Origin: Filosporella fistucella
Taxonomy: Eukaryota; Ascomycota; Leotiomycetes; Helotiales
Assembly: GCA_030077755.1 (NCBI GenBank)
Contig: JAQJZZ010000001.1
Span: forward strand, 1,798,001 to 1,862,000
Reading direction: 5' to 3'
DNA length: 64,000 nt
The notes beneath the pieces were generated by a model. That model did no database searches. It worked only from the letters and a program-made list of their open reading frames with translations, and had not been told where the DNA came from. The stretch's first letter is position 1. Each line of letters opens with the position of its first letter. Both the position numbers and the translations under genes were made by a program. Below are positions 24,098 through 35,811 of this stretch, in pieces.

Positions 24098-25115
24098 TTT
24101 GATGATGAGGAATTTCAGTATTCAAGAAAGGGAGAATGCCACGCGATGAAGGAGCGGAAAATCATTGTGCAGACTGGATCTTATTATAAGAATAACCTGA
24201 GGAGATGAAATCGACCCAGAGATATCCTTGAAGCTTCCGGATAAATAACATGGATAATGTCAATTGAAAGGTAGGACCGATACCGATTTCACGGGAGAGG
24301 CGTGAATGGCTGGAAGCTTGGTGATCAAGCGATGTGATGGACCCGTGGTACTTCCCCAACATGTAGGTAGTCATAAATGGAGGGTCTTGATGCATCAAAC
24401 GAGGATTGAAGTAACTCGGCAGGAAGTACCATGATCTAGCCATGTTGTTGGATAAAATGATAGGGTAGCACGGCACTTGACAGGCTCATTTGAAATATAT
24501 TTACTCAGCATCTGGGGTGATCTGCATAGGAACTCCTCCAATCGGTAAGAAGCCAATTCTCCGCATTTGATTTTTGCATCGTACATCGTATTTCGGCAAG
24601 GAAGTTTAGAGATTTAGGCTGAATGTGGCTTTGTGAGGGTGAAAGTGGATTTGGGGTGAGATTTGCGGGGATGGGAATAACATAATGGAAGTTGAGTTAG
24701 TCTCGGAAATGTAGTGTAAGAAGTGCAAGAAGTGGAGATGGAGTGCGAGGGTTGATATTTGATAGATAAGGTGGACGGAGTGACTGATATGATTGGAGTG
24801 GAGTTGCGAGAACGAATGACAGATGCTTGAAATGGCTTGAGAAAGTATAATGCGACCAATACTACTGGCGCGGGTATATTTGTCGGCGAGCGATGAATAT
24901 AAAGCTTGATGCAAGTCGGTAGTGCACTCCCTTGGTGTGCCACAACTCGGGAGAAGAGAGCCTGGGCGGGAGGATGAGAGTGAACAGGGAAGAGTTGAAA
25001 CAAGTTGATGGCTGCATTCTGCAGTACTACTGCAGTGCACTTTGAGTAAGGCAGGATAGTAAGATGGGATCTTGGATTTTGGGGTTTAGCAAGGTATTTA
25101 ATGTTGGGATGGATG

Positions 25116-25178
25116 AGATGGTCGAGATGGTCGAGATGGTCAAGATGGAACGATGGAACGATGGAACGATGGAACGAT
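25116..25178 (+). repeat. Adjoining 9-bp and 8-bp microsatellites
   Basis: GATGGTCGA-type 9-bp units (three copies, the last with one change) pass directly into four copies of the 8-bp unit ATGGAACG. Both share the GATGG core, suggesting one evolved from the other by slippage. Confidence 0.85.
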
Positions 25179-26140
25179 GAGGTGGGTATGAAGGACCCGG
25201 CTGACAGCGTGAGTTGGGACCGAGGGGTGAAGATGGAGGGAGGGAAGCAAGCAAAGACTGAAGAAATGGAATTGCTGAGGCTGGGAATTGGGTGTGTTAG
25301 GTAAGCGGGAACAGGTTGGGTCTAAGGTCACCTGATCGTAGTCTTCGAAGTCCGGGTACCTAGGTAGAGGTTAAGGTCGAACGTCAATCAAAGAGATTGA
25401 TAGGATACTGTAATGGGAGTAGATAAAAGAGAAGATTCAATGACTGGATAGGTTCTAATTCAAACAAGTTTCATATAACAATCTCGCTGCATCTTTGTTT
25501 TACTTCAAGTTCAGCTCGGATCACATGACTCTCTCACGAGTGCTCGAGTCTTTAGCCCCCAACTGCATTGCACATAACACAGCTCTGAGCTCATAAGTAT
25601 ATCTTCCTCCTCGACAGCAACACTTCAAACATGTTGGTGTTTCAAAATCTTCTCCTTTCAGCTGGCTACCTGGAATGTCTCTCCATTGGCATATACCTTT
25701 GCCTCTGCACAAAATTACGACGCAATGGAATGCAAGAAATGCATAAAAATACTTATCCCATGGATACAACGTACGTATTTCCTCAGAACAAACGATGCAT
25801 AAAAATACTCATCCCATGTATTTTACTTGTGTTTCCCAACTTCATCTGATCATCTCGTCACCCTGCTCAAATTACCCTATTGACGCGCGCACCCTCATCA
25901 ACCACCAACCAACCAAATCCTCAGAGATCCGCCAACAGATGTAACTCCATGTTTCAACAGACGATGCCATCTGCCGATTTCCACTGAGAGATACCTTGCT
26001 CTCTGTTATGTTGTGCAGCCTACATAATATAATGCATCGTTTCATAATTCAGTCTGTCTTTGGTAAGGCTGAGTTATGGCCCCCATGATATTCCCATCAT
26101 ACATAGTAGGTACCTTACCTACACGTATGGTAAGAGTACT

Positions 26141-26175
26141 TCCATGTCCAGGTCCATGTCCATGTCCATGTACAT
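26141..26175 (+). repeat. TCCATG hexamer repeat
   Basis: About five copies of TCCATG (one as TCCAGG) in a row, followed by the related TACATCC/TGTACATCC. It lies within the gap upstream of the Myb-like gene. Confidence 0.75.
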
Positions 26176-27309
26176 CCTGTACATCCTCACTCTCTCCTCA
26201 ATCAGTCGGTTCCATTCCTCGTCTTCGTCCTTTTTGCCGGGTCCCTCAATCTCCGACCTATTTTTGACCTCATTCAGCGCCTCTCCCGTCCCTTTGCCGC
26301 CCGCTAACCTAACCTAACCGCCGACCTCCAAACCTTTCCACTTTCAACACTTCAAACCTGCCAAAATTCAATACAACCGCCGTCAACCTCCACACAACCA
26401 ATATGATCTGTTACCCACAAGCCAACATCCATCTTCAGAGACGAAAGGTCAAATCTAAGGCCACACTCTACACGCGCCTACCCCAACTCAAACCAACATT
26501 TCCACCCCCCCGTTTCATTCTTCCACGCCTTCTCTCTGTCCCAAAGTCTCTACTAGCACGCCTCTTCCTCTTCCCACCCCCCGACTCCGACCCTCGTCTT
26601 TCTTTAGATCGCATTGTTTCATCTTTCATCTGGTCTCAAATTAGGACATTTTCCTACCTTTCCATCTCCACCCGGCGTCAATGAGGCTATAAACAAATCT
26701 TTGTTACGGACCCCAAAAGATGCTTCCTTCTCCACTGTTTGTTTCGCATCCCGAGCTTGTATAAAGAACGGTCGCGCAGCCCTGAGGAGAGGCCTGGTTT
26801 TTATTTATTCTCCTGAACACTATCCCAGATCATTCTCATCTCTTATCATCTCGTGTCTTCGTTACTTCATCTGTTTTCTATCTATATACCCCTATGCGGT
26901 TTCTTATCGTTGTGCCAGTTTCATAACATCTTCTCTCGTTACCTCTCACTCGTTTGAGATTGTCGAATTCAGAGTGTAACATCGAGTCTATACCTTGATA
27001 GATATCAATTCGAGAATCACCAAAGACCTCCCCGATTATACCTGTCATCGATTATACCTGTTATCGATTATACCGTTGATCAGTATCTCTTCAATTATTC
27101 CCGTCATCATTCCATCTCATCAAATCATTTCAACAATCACCTCGTCAATCACCTTCAACTCATCATCACACACCTCCAGGCGAGGTCCCTAATTCCTAAT
27201 CCTCCACTCGCTATCTACCTCTATCTACCTACACCTACAAAAACCACCCTCAAAATCACCCACCCCAACCGCCACCATTCTACCCTACACTCGTTCCCTC
27301 TCCCCAGAG

Positions 27310-28312
27310 ATGCCAAAAGGGCACCGCCAGGCCCGAAGCCAAGGTTACTACCGCCTCAGTCCCGTCGTAGCACCCACAACCCAATACTCCTCCTTAAGCC
27401 GTCAATCCATGCCGGCCTACTACCCCACCACCTCTCCTCCTCTCACCATGTCCTCGCAGAATTACTCTCAGCAACAGCAGCAACAACAACATACCTATTC
27501 CCAAGGCGGACCCGTCCAACATCCCATGAACAATCCTCCTCCACCCCCAAACTACAACCTCCCTCCTACCGCTCCCGTCTCTCTCCGTCCTTCCTCAGGA
27601 GCATGGAATCCCACAGACGACCAAACACTCATGCAAGCGCGCGCACAAGGGATGAACTGGCAACCTATTCAACAAGCTTATTTCCCTACCAAAACACCGA
27701 ATGCGTGTCGTAAGAGACATGAGAGGTTAATGGAGAGGAGAAACGCAGATGATTGGGATGGATTGAAGTTGGAGAATCTAGCGAAGAATTACATGAATAT
27801 GAGACGGGAGATATGGAGTGGTCTCGCCGCGCAGACAGGGGAGAAATGGAATGTAGTTGAGCAGAAGGTTTGTTTCCGTCCCCTACACACCTTTTCCATT
27901 AGAACATCATACTAACACCTCCCAGTGCATGTCCCAAGGTCTCAAAAACCTCCAAACCTCAGCCCGCTCCTGTGCTCGCCGAGAACGCCTTCTCGACTCC
28001 TCTCTCCCCTCTCATTCCCTCCCCTCGCACCCCTCAAACACCTACCCTTTCGACCCGCACACCGACGATAGCGGCTACGCCGATGATCTCGAAGCCGAGT
28101 ACGATGGGGATAACACCTCTGAGCGCTCGGGGGGTAGCTATCAGGGCGTAGGAGGAGGAGGACATAGTTATAGTCAGAGCGCTGGCAGTGCAGGCAGTTT
28201 TGGGATGGGGATGCAAGGGGGATATGGGGGACAGCAGGGACAAGGGGGACGGTTGCCCAGTATGGATATGGGGATTGATGCTATTATTAATAGGCCTGGG
28301 GGAGGGAGATGA
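27310..28312 (+). CDS. Myb/SANT-like DNA-binding protein
   Basis: A putative nuclear DNA-binding protein. Exons 27310-27867 and 27926-28312 flank a 58-bp intron (GTTTGTTT donor, CTCCCAG acceptor) and encode 314 residues. The N-terminus is low-complexity, with a poly-Q run (about residues 55-61) and P-rich stretches. Residues about 96-145 form a Myb-like helix set: GAWNPTDDQTLMQARAQGMN, WQPIQQAYFPTKTPNACRKR and HERLMERR. A second, weaker set follows to about 200 (WDGLKLENLAKNYMNMRREI). The C-terminus is G/S/Y-rich with GGYGGQQGQGG-like repeats. The PTKTPNACRKRHERL pattern is the typical recognition helix of fungal Myb-like proteins. It probably acts as a transcriptional or chromatin regulator; targets are unknown. 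A long pyrimidine-rich leader precedes it. Confidence 0.8.
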
Positions 28313-29417
28313 TTTTCCTTCATTCACACTGTGTCTCCGACGACATTCGCTTTGTAGTGTGTTTTTGCTTGATCTATTTTGCATTTCCCTTTTCCTATTT
28401 GTCGGTCTTGTGTTTTTTTTTGGATTTGAATTGAGTTACAGTCACGCATCTTTTCAAACAGGAAATGCAGGAAGGAGAGAAATAAAAGGCGTTTGGGCGC
28501 TAGATATCGATATCGGGGCGTTGGCGGGGATTTCGAATAGCCTGGTTGGGCATCATACATTCCTTTATAGTTTTGCGCAAAAGGGGAGGAGAGAGAGAGA
28601 GAGAGAGAGATAGCAAGAAAGAAAGGGAAAGGGGGTTTTAACGAGAAATGATGTAGAATAGTCAGTTAGTCATGTATAATACCTACCTAGCATAGCACTA
28701 GCTTCCCAGAAATCAGAAATCAGAAATCAGATCATCTACAGATCTTCCCTTCAAATCTCAATCCTCATTCACCACCAATTTTCAGCTTCACCCTATTCCA
28801 CTCCTCTCGAAAAAAACAATAACCTAATACCCACCCCTAAACCCAACAAGATACCAATTGCATATATAATAATATATACCAATCCATCCATCCACCGTAA
28901 TCATAGCTTAAACTCCCACCTCCCTCACTCACTTTATGGCACTAACCTAAGTCTCCTGAACCTACCCAAATTCCACTACTTATACCTACCCCAGCCAAAT
29001 TCCCTACAATACCCATCTATAGAATAAACCCGTCAGTCAACCTTCCATCATCTTGAATCACAACCCACTATCTACCATGAACCACGCTCATAGATGACGC
29101 TCCGCTGGCCCTCCGGGGGCCACTGCCGTGGAGGCCGTCTTTTCTCGATCTGGAAAATATCCAGGGGCAATACTCTGTATGGGAACGAAATTATCTCACC
29201 TGCGCCGAATGATGTGAGCTTGAAGGAGGATTATAGATTGATGAGAGGGGATGGTGCAGATACTGTGTTCTTGTATTATAGTGATGAAATGTAAGGTTTG
29301 ATATGAGAGGATAAATATTGAGAGGTCGCCAAATTTAATACCATAAGTCTAAAGTTCTAGACTACTTACTACTCATACACAAATCTGCACTTTCGTTTAT
29401 CCAGATCATACTTCACT
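28313..29417. other. Intergenic region between convergent genes
   Basis: About 1.1 kb containing the 3' ends of the Myb-like gene and COX10. It includes a GA dinucleotide run and three copies of AATCAGA near 28708-28731. A 66-codon frame at 29094-29294 has no supporting features. Confidence 0.4.
28589..28611 (+). repeat. (GA)n microsatellite
   Basis: An uninterrupted run of about eleven GA units downstream of the Myb-like gene. Confidence 0.85.
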
Positions 29418-30923
29418 CTATCTAACCTCCAGGATCTTCCTTCTCGCTTCTGGCATCACATTCTCTACCCTCGCACTCAAAACCGCCTCCTCTTCATCCT
29501 CATCCCACTCCTCGTCCTCTAGATCCGGTACGCCGAACGCGGCTCTCCACACCCTTTGCCACATCCCCTTTTTCTCCACCATAGCCAATATCATAACGAC
29601 AGGTAAATGCCAGATACTAGCCCAAAACAAGCCTCTCGCACTCCCTTTCGCTCCCTCAAATTTCCAGAAACGATATGCTTCTCTCGCCAGCCAAATATTC
29701 ACCGGTGCACTGGTGACTGCAAAACTCCATTCCGTGACGTTGTAATAGCAGAGCCCGATACAGATAGGGAAGAAGAGAAGGGAGTATCTTAAAGCTACTC
29801 TGCCATTTCGAGCCGGATTGACCCAAGCCAACATCTGATGTCCCGCCCTTTTGTATTCATCTCTGATAGACCAGGAAAGGGCCATGAAATGTGCAAATTG
29901 CCATGCTATGAGTAGAGAAGCGAGGAGCCAGCCACCAGCGTTTTGTTCACCCAGAAGAAGCTCTTTCCAATCCCCATTGGTGGCGGATTGCCCCGCTGCC
30001 GCTGCCCAGCCCATGAGAGGGGGAATGCCTCCTACGAGAGCACCAATCCAGGTATTGATTACTGAGACACGCTTTAATGGAGTGTAGACTGCGGCGTAGA
30101 GGCCAATGTTGAGTGCTCCTAGGAAAGAAACTGTTGGGTTGACTCCATAGTATAGAGCAGTCACTCCTCCGACCCCAGCAAGAACAGCAAATAACACGGC
30201 GCCTCTTGTAGATATCAGACCTCTCACCAATGGTCTATTCTTCGTTCTCGACATCAAGGCGTCCCATTTCGGCTCGTAGAGCATATTGAACGCATTTGCA
30301 GAAGCTGCACAGAGAGCCGTTCCACTTGTAAGGAAGAGTAGTGTCAGAGGCGATAAAGATGGGGCATCAGTCGCAGAGGGAAGGAGGAGCTCGGGAACTG
30401 GGTATAGAGAGTATGAAGCGCATGCTGTAAGAACGACGAGAACAGAGAGGCGTGGTTTGGAGAGGGAGAGGAGGACGGGTATCAATCTTTGTATCGAATT
30501 GGGTTCTGCTTGAGCGGCAGATTCGGAGAGAGTGGAAGATGCATTTTGTGGTAGGACTAGATCTGCAGATGCAGCCGCACGCTTTGCTGCTTGTCTTCTT
30601 CGATGGGGGAGTTCGGTTGAAGTTGTTGGAGGGGCTGGAGCGGAATTTTGGAGTTTCGAAACCTCATTCACTGTAGCAATTGAGCTCGATTCGGATATCG
30701 TGGATGTCAGATTCCCTCTCCTTGTATTTGACCTTGATTTCTCCAGTAGTGTATTCGCAGAAAAATATCCAGCTCGTAATCTAGGTGTGCTAGATGTTGC
30801 AGGTACTTTCGATGCCGCCGAGAAGTTCCTTACCGATCGAGGCTTTGCGATTTGAAATAGACATGATAGGCATACGGTACTGAGGCCATTGGGACGAGCA
30901 CTCAGTGGTGACCGTACAATCAT
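29418..30923 (-). CDS. COX10: Protoheme IX farnesyltransferase, mitochondrial
   Basis: This enzyme adds a farnesyl group to heme B to make heme O, the first step to heme A for cytochrome c oxidase, in the inner mitochondrial membrane. The 501-residue frame is intronless and starts MIVRSPLSARPNG, an R/S-rich mitochondrial targeting sequence. About 140 residues of low-complexity presequence precede the UbiA prenyltransferase domain. The domain contains the metal-diphosphate binding motif NAFNMLYEPKWDALMSRTKN (residues 210-229) followed by RPLVRG, and the second conserved loop YTPLKRVSVINTWIGALVGG with IPPLMGW. Further hydrophobic helices follow (about eight to nine in all). The acidic C-terminus has DEEWDEDEEE. 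The N-terminal region is longer than in yeast. It is a single-copy housekeeping gene with no metabolic link to its neighbours. Confidence 0.97.
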   Translation of the reverse strand: MIVRSPLSARPNGLSTVCLSCLFQIAKPRSVRNFSAASKVPATSSTPRLRAGYFSANTLLEKSRSNTRRGNLTSTISESSSIATVNEVSKLQNSAPAPPTTSTELPHRRRQAAKRAAASADLVLPQNASSTLSESAAQAEPNSIQRLIPVLLSLSKPRLSVLVVLTACASYSLYPVPELLLPSATDAPSLSPLTLLFLTSGTALCAASANAFNMLYEPKWDALMSRTKNRPLVRGLISTRGAVLFAVLAGVGGVTALYYGVNPTVSFLGALNIGLYAAVYTPLKRVSVINTWIGALVGGIPPLMGWAAAAGQSATNGDWKELLLGEQNAGGWLLASLLIAWQFAHFMALSWSIRDEYKRAGHQMLAWVNPARNGRVALRYSLLFFPICIGLCYYNVTEWSFAVTSAPVNIWLAREAYRFWKFEGAKGSARGLFWASIWHLPVVMILAMVEKKGMWQRVWRAAFGVPDLEDEEWDEDEEEAVLSARVENVMPEARRKILEVR

Positions 30924-31807
30924 GGTTTGTCGATGTTTGTTGGATGCATTGGATAATATTGAGGTGAAGCTGCCCGCATGATTTTCGGCATATTCCGTGT
31001 AACTTTTGGAGGATATTGCGAATTAGGACAAGCGTATTCTAACCACTTCGTCCTGGTCACGACCAATGACCTTTTGTCCAATGTGCTAGGTAAAGATTGA
31101 ATCTTTTATCTCGTCATATCATCCCTCCTTCTACAACGAGCTTTTCGCGCTTTTATTCTCTTGTCAATCTGAAGGCTACAAAAATAACACAGAGACTACG
31201 ATCACATGACCTTTGCAATGCCTCGGCATTTCAGGTTCGTATCAGTAATCCGGCCGTAACACTGAGGCTTTTGACAACACCCAACTCCTTCTCGTCAAAT
31301 CCTCTGTTACGGACGGAAAACGACCTCCCTGGCTAGTCACTTCGCATTCGACTAATCATTCCTAACGGATTGGATATGACGGGTCGTGGAACGAGTTTTC
31401 TTGCCTTTATATCATCAACGGCTTTTGATCGACCCGTCTGAGACTTGCACTATTGTTCTTGGTGCATTTGAGGTTGATATCCACGAATGACACCACGTCT
31501 TGCGTGCAGCTGGCTGTACGAGTCTTAATACTGTCATGACTTCTCGGCCGAGGTCAAATGGCGACAACATGTTTATTCATCACAACACTTTCTTTTCATT
31601 TCTCTGGGCTTATCAAAGCCAATACATCTGCTTCCAAGTGGATGCTTGGTCAGTGACATCGGCTGCAGGGTTTTGAACGAACACTGCATGCCTTATATCC
31701 GCTATACCGTTGCGGTGAATTGTGTTCAAGTTATTATATAGTTCTCGCAGGTCTTTAGAGTTTGTGTCACTCATCAGCTCTATTTTTGTTCATCCCTTCT
31801 ATTCATC
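30924..31807. other. Divergent promoter region
   Basis: About 0.9 kb separates the divergent COX10 and MFS genes and must hold both promoters. A TATATA-like ttattatata at 31731-31740 lies about 70 bp upstream of the MFS start. A 79-codon frame at 31097-31336 shows no domain. Confidence 0.45.
31731..31740 (+). promoter_or_regulatory. TATA-like element of the MFS gene
   Basis: The A/T stretch ttattatata lies about 70 bp before the ATG at 31808, with a CT/CA-rich segment between. Called from position and composition only. Confidence 0.35.
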
Positions 31808-33554
31808 ATGACTACCAACCCTCCTTCCTTGAAGACTTCCCTTAAGTCTGAAACCGATATTGAGGCTCAGAGTGGTAGTAACAGAACATCATTCGATATC
31901 CCTGCAGACAAAGAAGAACAGAATTCAGATGTACCATCAGATGGCGAGGCGGAAGTTATTAAGTTTGACTGGGATTCACCCGAAGATCCAAGCAATCCTA
32001 TGAATTGGAATGTATGGAAGAAAGTGTTTCATACTGCGGTACCTGCATTATATGGTTTCGTCTTGTCAGTATACACTTGCATATCTCCTGACGTTTGCTG
32101 ATGAAGATCAGAACCGTGGCAACATCAACCTACGTCCCAGCTATCCCATTCGTTATGGCAAAATACCATGTCGGCCGAGAAGTGGCTTCGCTCCCTCTAT
32201 CGTTATATACACTTGGCTTCACACTTGGCCCTGTCATCACAGCCCCTCTTTCTGAATTATATGGACGAAGGATAGTATACTGGGTATCACTTCCACTACT
32301 GCTCATCTTCACCGCCATCGCAGGAGCATCAAACAACATGACACTTTTCATCGTGATGCGTCTTCTTGCCGGATTTAGTGGTTCTGGTGCACTCGCAGTT
32401 GGCGCTGGTACGATTCGAGATCTCTGGACACAAGAGACGGCTGGTCGAGCAGCACTGTCCTTTGTCATCGCACCATTCCTAGGCCCAGCTCTCGGGCCAC
32501 TCACCGGCGCATATGTGATCGCTCAATATCACAACGACTGGAGGTACTCAATGTGGGTTGTAATGATGATCGCAGCACCGATCGCAATCTTGGCTTCTTT
32601 CATGCAGGAGACATCCAAGGATCGAATTCTCTACCTCCGCGAGAAGAAATTAGGCGTCAAGATCTCTCACCAAACAGGTGACACCCGTCTGCTCCTCCGC
32701 AAATTAGGCCAAGCATTCACGAGACCTCTTCACATGGTCATTCTCGAAGTAAGTCTTCTCTCCCTCCACCAGGGCTACTGCTAATATAATCCAGCCTCTC
32801 GTAGCCCTCTTGAGCATCTACACTGCTTTCGCCTTCGCGATGATGTTTTCATTCTTCGGTTCCTACAACTTCGTCTTCCAATCTATCTACCACTTCAACC
32901 AAAAATCCATCGGTCTCACCTTCCTTGGTATCCTAGTTGGTTTTCTCTTCGCAGTCATGACATTCGGTATTTTCGACGCTACATTATATCGCAAAGCTTC
33001 TGCGAAAGCAGATGGTGCACCGGCTCCAGAACATAGATTATATGCTGCAATGCTTGGATCGATTATGTTACCTATTGGCCTTTTCGTAAGCTACCTTTTC
33101 CTTTGTTCTCCCTTCCAGATTTTGCTGTGGTTCAGCTTTCGAGCAGGTTTCAGCCTGCTCGCCTGATAAAATATTGACAAATTGCGGTGCTAATTCGCTA
33201 CAGTGGTTTGCTTGGACACCTAATAAAGATACCCATTGGATCGTACCTGTCCTTGCAGGTGTGCCGTTTGGATGGGGCACACTCAGTATTTTCATCTCAG
33301 CTACAACATACCTTGTCGATGTATACGGAGCCTCGAACGGCGCCTCAGCCGTAGCAGCGAATGGAATTCTACGATACGCATTTGGCGCTGCTTTCCCTCT
33401 GTTCACAATACAAATGTACCAGGCTATGGGAATCCATTGGGCGGGAAGCGTATTTGGATTTGTGAGTTTGGCGTTGTTGCCTGTGCCTTGGATATTCTTC
33501 TGGAAGGGGAAGGAGTTGAGAAAGAGAAGTCGGTATGATACTAGTAAGAACTAA
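31808..33554 (+). CDS. MFS transporter, DHA1 (drug:H+ antiporter) type
   Basis: A plasma-membrane antiporter probably exporting small toxic compounds or polyamines. Exons 31808-32064, 32112-32748, 32795-33085 and 33204-33554 encode 511 residues. For the first intron I chose a GTCAGT donor at 32065, giving 47 bp and the in-phase junction FVL/TVATSTYVPAIPF; the GTATAC donor nearby would leave a 38-bp intron. The N-terminal tail is acidic and ends in the DHA1 motif FDWDSPEDPSNPMNW. Helix 2-3 has PLSELYGRRIVYW. The antiporter motif region shows FLGPALGPLTGAYVI in helix 5. Twelve membrane segments fit the length. The C-terminus ends WKGKELRKRSRYD, a typical positive-inside end. Substrate is unknown. 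It has its own promoter beside COX10, with no cluster partners nearby. Confidence 0.9.
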
Positions 33555-35118
33555 ATTCGGATAACTGGTTGAGAGTGTATGGATAGATACTGGTTTGGTA
33601 GATGGTTGCTGTTGCATTTTTCTGGGGTTTTGGTGCATAGCGGGCGTGTCATACTTGGAATGTTCTGGAGATTGTTCGGCCCGTGCAAGTGAAAAGGCGT
33701 TGTGGTAAAGGGTTATTCAGTACTCTAACGTTGGGGTTTTGGGACGATTAACTGCGTACTTCATAGATGAGAATAGATTAGATAGATTGTAATACTAGTA
33801 TAGATTATAAACCACCCACTTCTCTTTTGTTTCTGATCTTCCCTCTCAGCAGTTGTTCTTCAGAACGGTTTAAATCATCCAATCCTCCACCGTCTCCACT
33901 TGCCATATTGATCAAGATTAGCGGTGGCGGCAAGAAAAGCTGTTAAATCATGTGGTACGAATACAGTCCAGTTATGATTTGTATCCTCATAGGCCAGAGT
34001 CAGATATTCTAGTCAAAAGAAATACAAAGTCAAACGCCACGCGCTTGCCATTTTTATGGCATTTATAGATATGCCTTTTTATCTTGTTGCACGTGACCCT
34101 CTCACTGAACAACACACTACCTAACTTCTCTATATCCAGCTACAAGGAATTATCAAGAAGAATCAAGGAGCTGAGTTTCTTTTCCTAATAAAATTTACCT
34201 TTTACTGCGATGTGCCCTGGAATATCCTACTTAGTATCACAACCTTGCTTGGCCAGCCATCGAGAATAGCCTTTAGCTTCAAATTCTGTGTACTTAATTT
34301 GAGTTTCCTGAGGTTAAATAATCTTCGGAGCAATTGCTTTTGGGTATTTGTTGTTAAAATGGGAGAGCAATGTTGGTGTGACAAATGTAGATGCTAACCC
34401 AATGGCTGTTTATCAATCTTGAACTATTGATACTTGGAAATATGATTACGTATATTGCATATAACGCGCCCTTTACATTTTAATTCGGCTAATTGACTAT
34501 TAATCTATATTTTACGGTTGTATTAATATCGATGAGCTGAGTATTGGTGATATTGTGTTTGAAGTGTTCACGAGGTACTGCCGGACCATCCCTTCGCGAA
34601 GATGGAGTTTAATACATGCATATACTTTAACAGAATTCTGTAATATTGTGAAGGGATAGGAAGTGTGCCGTCTGAGTGCACGATAAGCAACACAATAACC
34701 AAAATAATAGGGGTGGTATTTGAAAGAAGAAGAAGGATTGTATTATTAAGTTATGCTCGGGCTACACTATATGTGACGTGAGCACCGGAGTGGAAAAACT
34801 ATCTACCGGTGAAACACCTGACCTCAAATCACGGGGCTTCAACCCCACCACAATATAACACATAGAGAAGTAGCAACTGCTTTGGGTCCTCTGAGACCTC
34901 TGTTCACCTTGATAGACAGCTATCCAATCCTCTGTGGTTTCAAGAGGCACTTTTATTTGTCCGAAATTGCCTTAGATTGAATTCCACAAATTAGGGTTTC
35001 GAGGATACATTCCCTTCCATCTGCCAATTCGATGTTTCTCAAGGGCCGCCTTCAGAGCCTTTGTTTCAAACTCAACAGAAGACTTGACGATCTCAACTCC
35101 TTGTAATGACCTGATCTT
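33555..35118. other. A/T-rich intergenic region
   Basis: About 1.6 kb of A/T-rich sequence between convergent genes. Only short frames are present and no domain, RNA gene or clear repeat is recognised. Confidence 0.4.
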
Positions 35119-35811
35119 CTATAACAACTCCCGTACTCGCTTAACCCCCATGATATTTTCCACTCCTTTCACTTGCAATCTCCACTTCGAATATTCATAA
35201 CGCCCCCTACCCGCAATCATAATCTCTATCCGCTTCAAACCTGAAAGCTCAAATTGGATACAATGATACAGTTTTTCCAATGACTTTACCAGCTCTCCCA
35301 TGGGAGACCAAGTCCAGCTATCATGGCTGAAGGCGTCTGGAAGGACAATTTGAATGCTGGTCAACAACGCGAGCTTCTCTGTTCCAACCACACGGCAAAA
35401 GTTGAAAAATGCACCAGCACAAGGCTGAGAAAATGAAGGAATAGCTGCGGGCCCAAGAGCAAATGTATTGTGTTTGTAAAAAACGGGCACACACACGGAG
35501 CGAATTTGCTTGTTAACTTGCATGAGGGCGGTTCTGTAAGGTCGCGGCGTATGATTGAAGTTTTTGTATACTGCTGTGATGGGGGCGTCGCCACTAGAAG
35601 GCGTTCCAAGCCTGAGGCAGTTTCTATACTCCTTTTGAGAGTAAGAAATGGTTATTGGATGGTCGAATACGATAACGAACTTCCAGATTAAAGTGCGGAG
35701 CTCAATTGGAAGGGACAGTACAAGCTTGAGATTTGGCTGAGAGGGCTCCGATATGTTGGCGGAAGTCGACGCGGTAGTTTCTAGGCCAGGTAGGTGCTTG
35801 AGGGAGTCCAT
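35119..35811 (-). CDS. 2EXR/DUF7730-type hypothetical protein
   Basis: An intronless 230-residue frame starting MDSLKHLPGL. Residues 31-56 carry the family motif VLSLPIELRTLIWKFVIVF followed by DHPITI, and residues 94-118 the helix RTALMQVNKQIRSVCVPVFY. The FDHPI segment is shared with the gene at 12452, making these two the most alike among the window's members. The C-terminal half contains LSGLKRIEIMIAGRGRYEY, matching the distal conserved part. No signal peptide, membrane helix or catalytic motif is seen. Function is unknown; the family is common and lineage-specific in Leotiomycetes. Confidence 0.78.
   Translation of the reverse strand: MDSLKHLPGLETTASTSANISEPSQPNLKLVLSLPIELRTLIWKFVIVFDHPITISYSQKEYRNCLRLGTPSSGDAPITAVYKNFNHTPRPYRTALMQVNKQIRSVCVPVFYKHNTFALGPAAIPSFSQPCAGAFFNFCRVVGTEKLALLTSIQIVLPDAFSHDSWTWSPMGELVKSLEKLYHCIQFELSGLKRIEIMIAGRGRYEYSKWRLQVKGVENIMGVKRVRELL

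Larger units (their letters stand above)
24098..27309. other. Long gene-free region, divergent promoters and a pyrimidine-rich leader
   Basis: A 3.2 kb gap between divergently transcribed genes. TATTATAAGAAT at about 24181-24192 lies roughly 85 bp upstream of the sugar-porter start on its strand. Short tandem repeats occur at 25116-25178 and 26141-26175. From about 26,300 to 27,309 the plus strand is strongly C/T-rich with several upstream ATGs, which looks like a long leader of the Myb-like gene. The frames inside show low complexity and no domains, so I do not call them genes. Confidence 0.45.

Noticed and set aside
26300..26322. CTAACCTAACCTAACC resembling telomere repeats
   Set aside because: The period is 5 bp rather than the 6-bp CCCTAA unit, only three copies exist, and it lies among coding genes.
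29094..29294. 66-codon plus-strand frame near COX10
   Set aside because: No domain or context support, and it overlaps the presumed COX10 3' region.
31097..31336. 79-codon plus-strand frame between COX10 and the MFS gene
   Set aside because: It lies in a divergent promoter region and shows no coding features.
34800..34870. Possible tRNA T-arm-like hairpin (ggggcttcaacccc)
   Set aside because: Neither strand shows a matching box A, acceptor stem or box B consensus; it is only a short inverted repeat.
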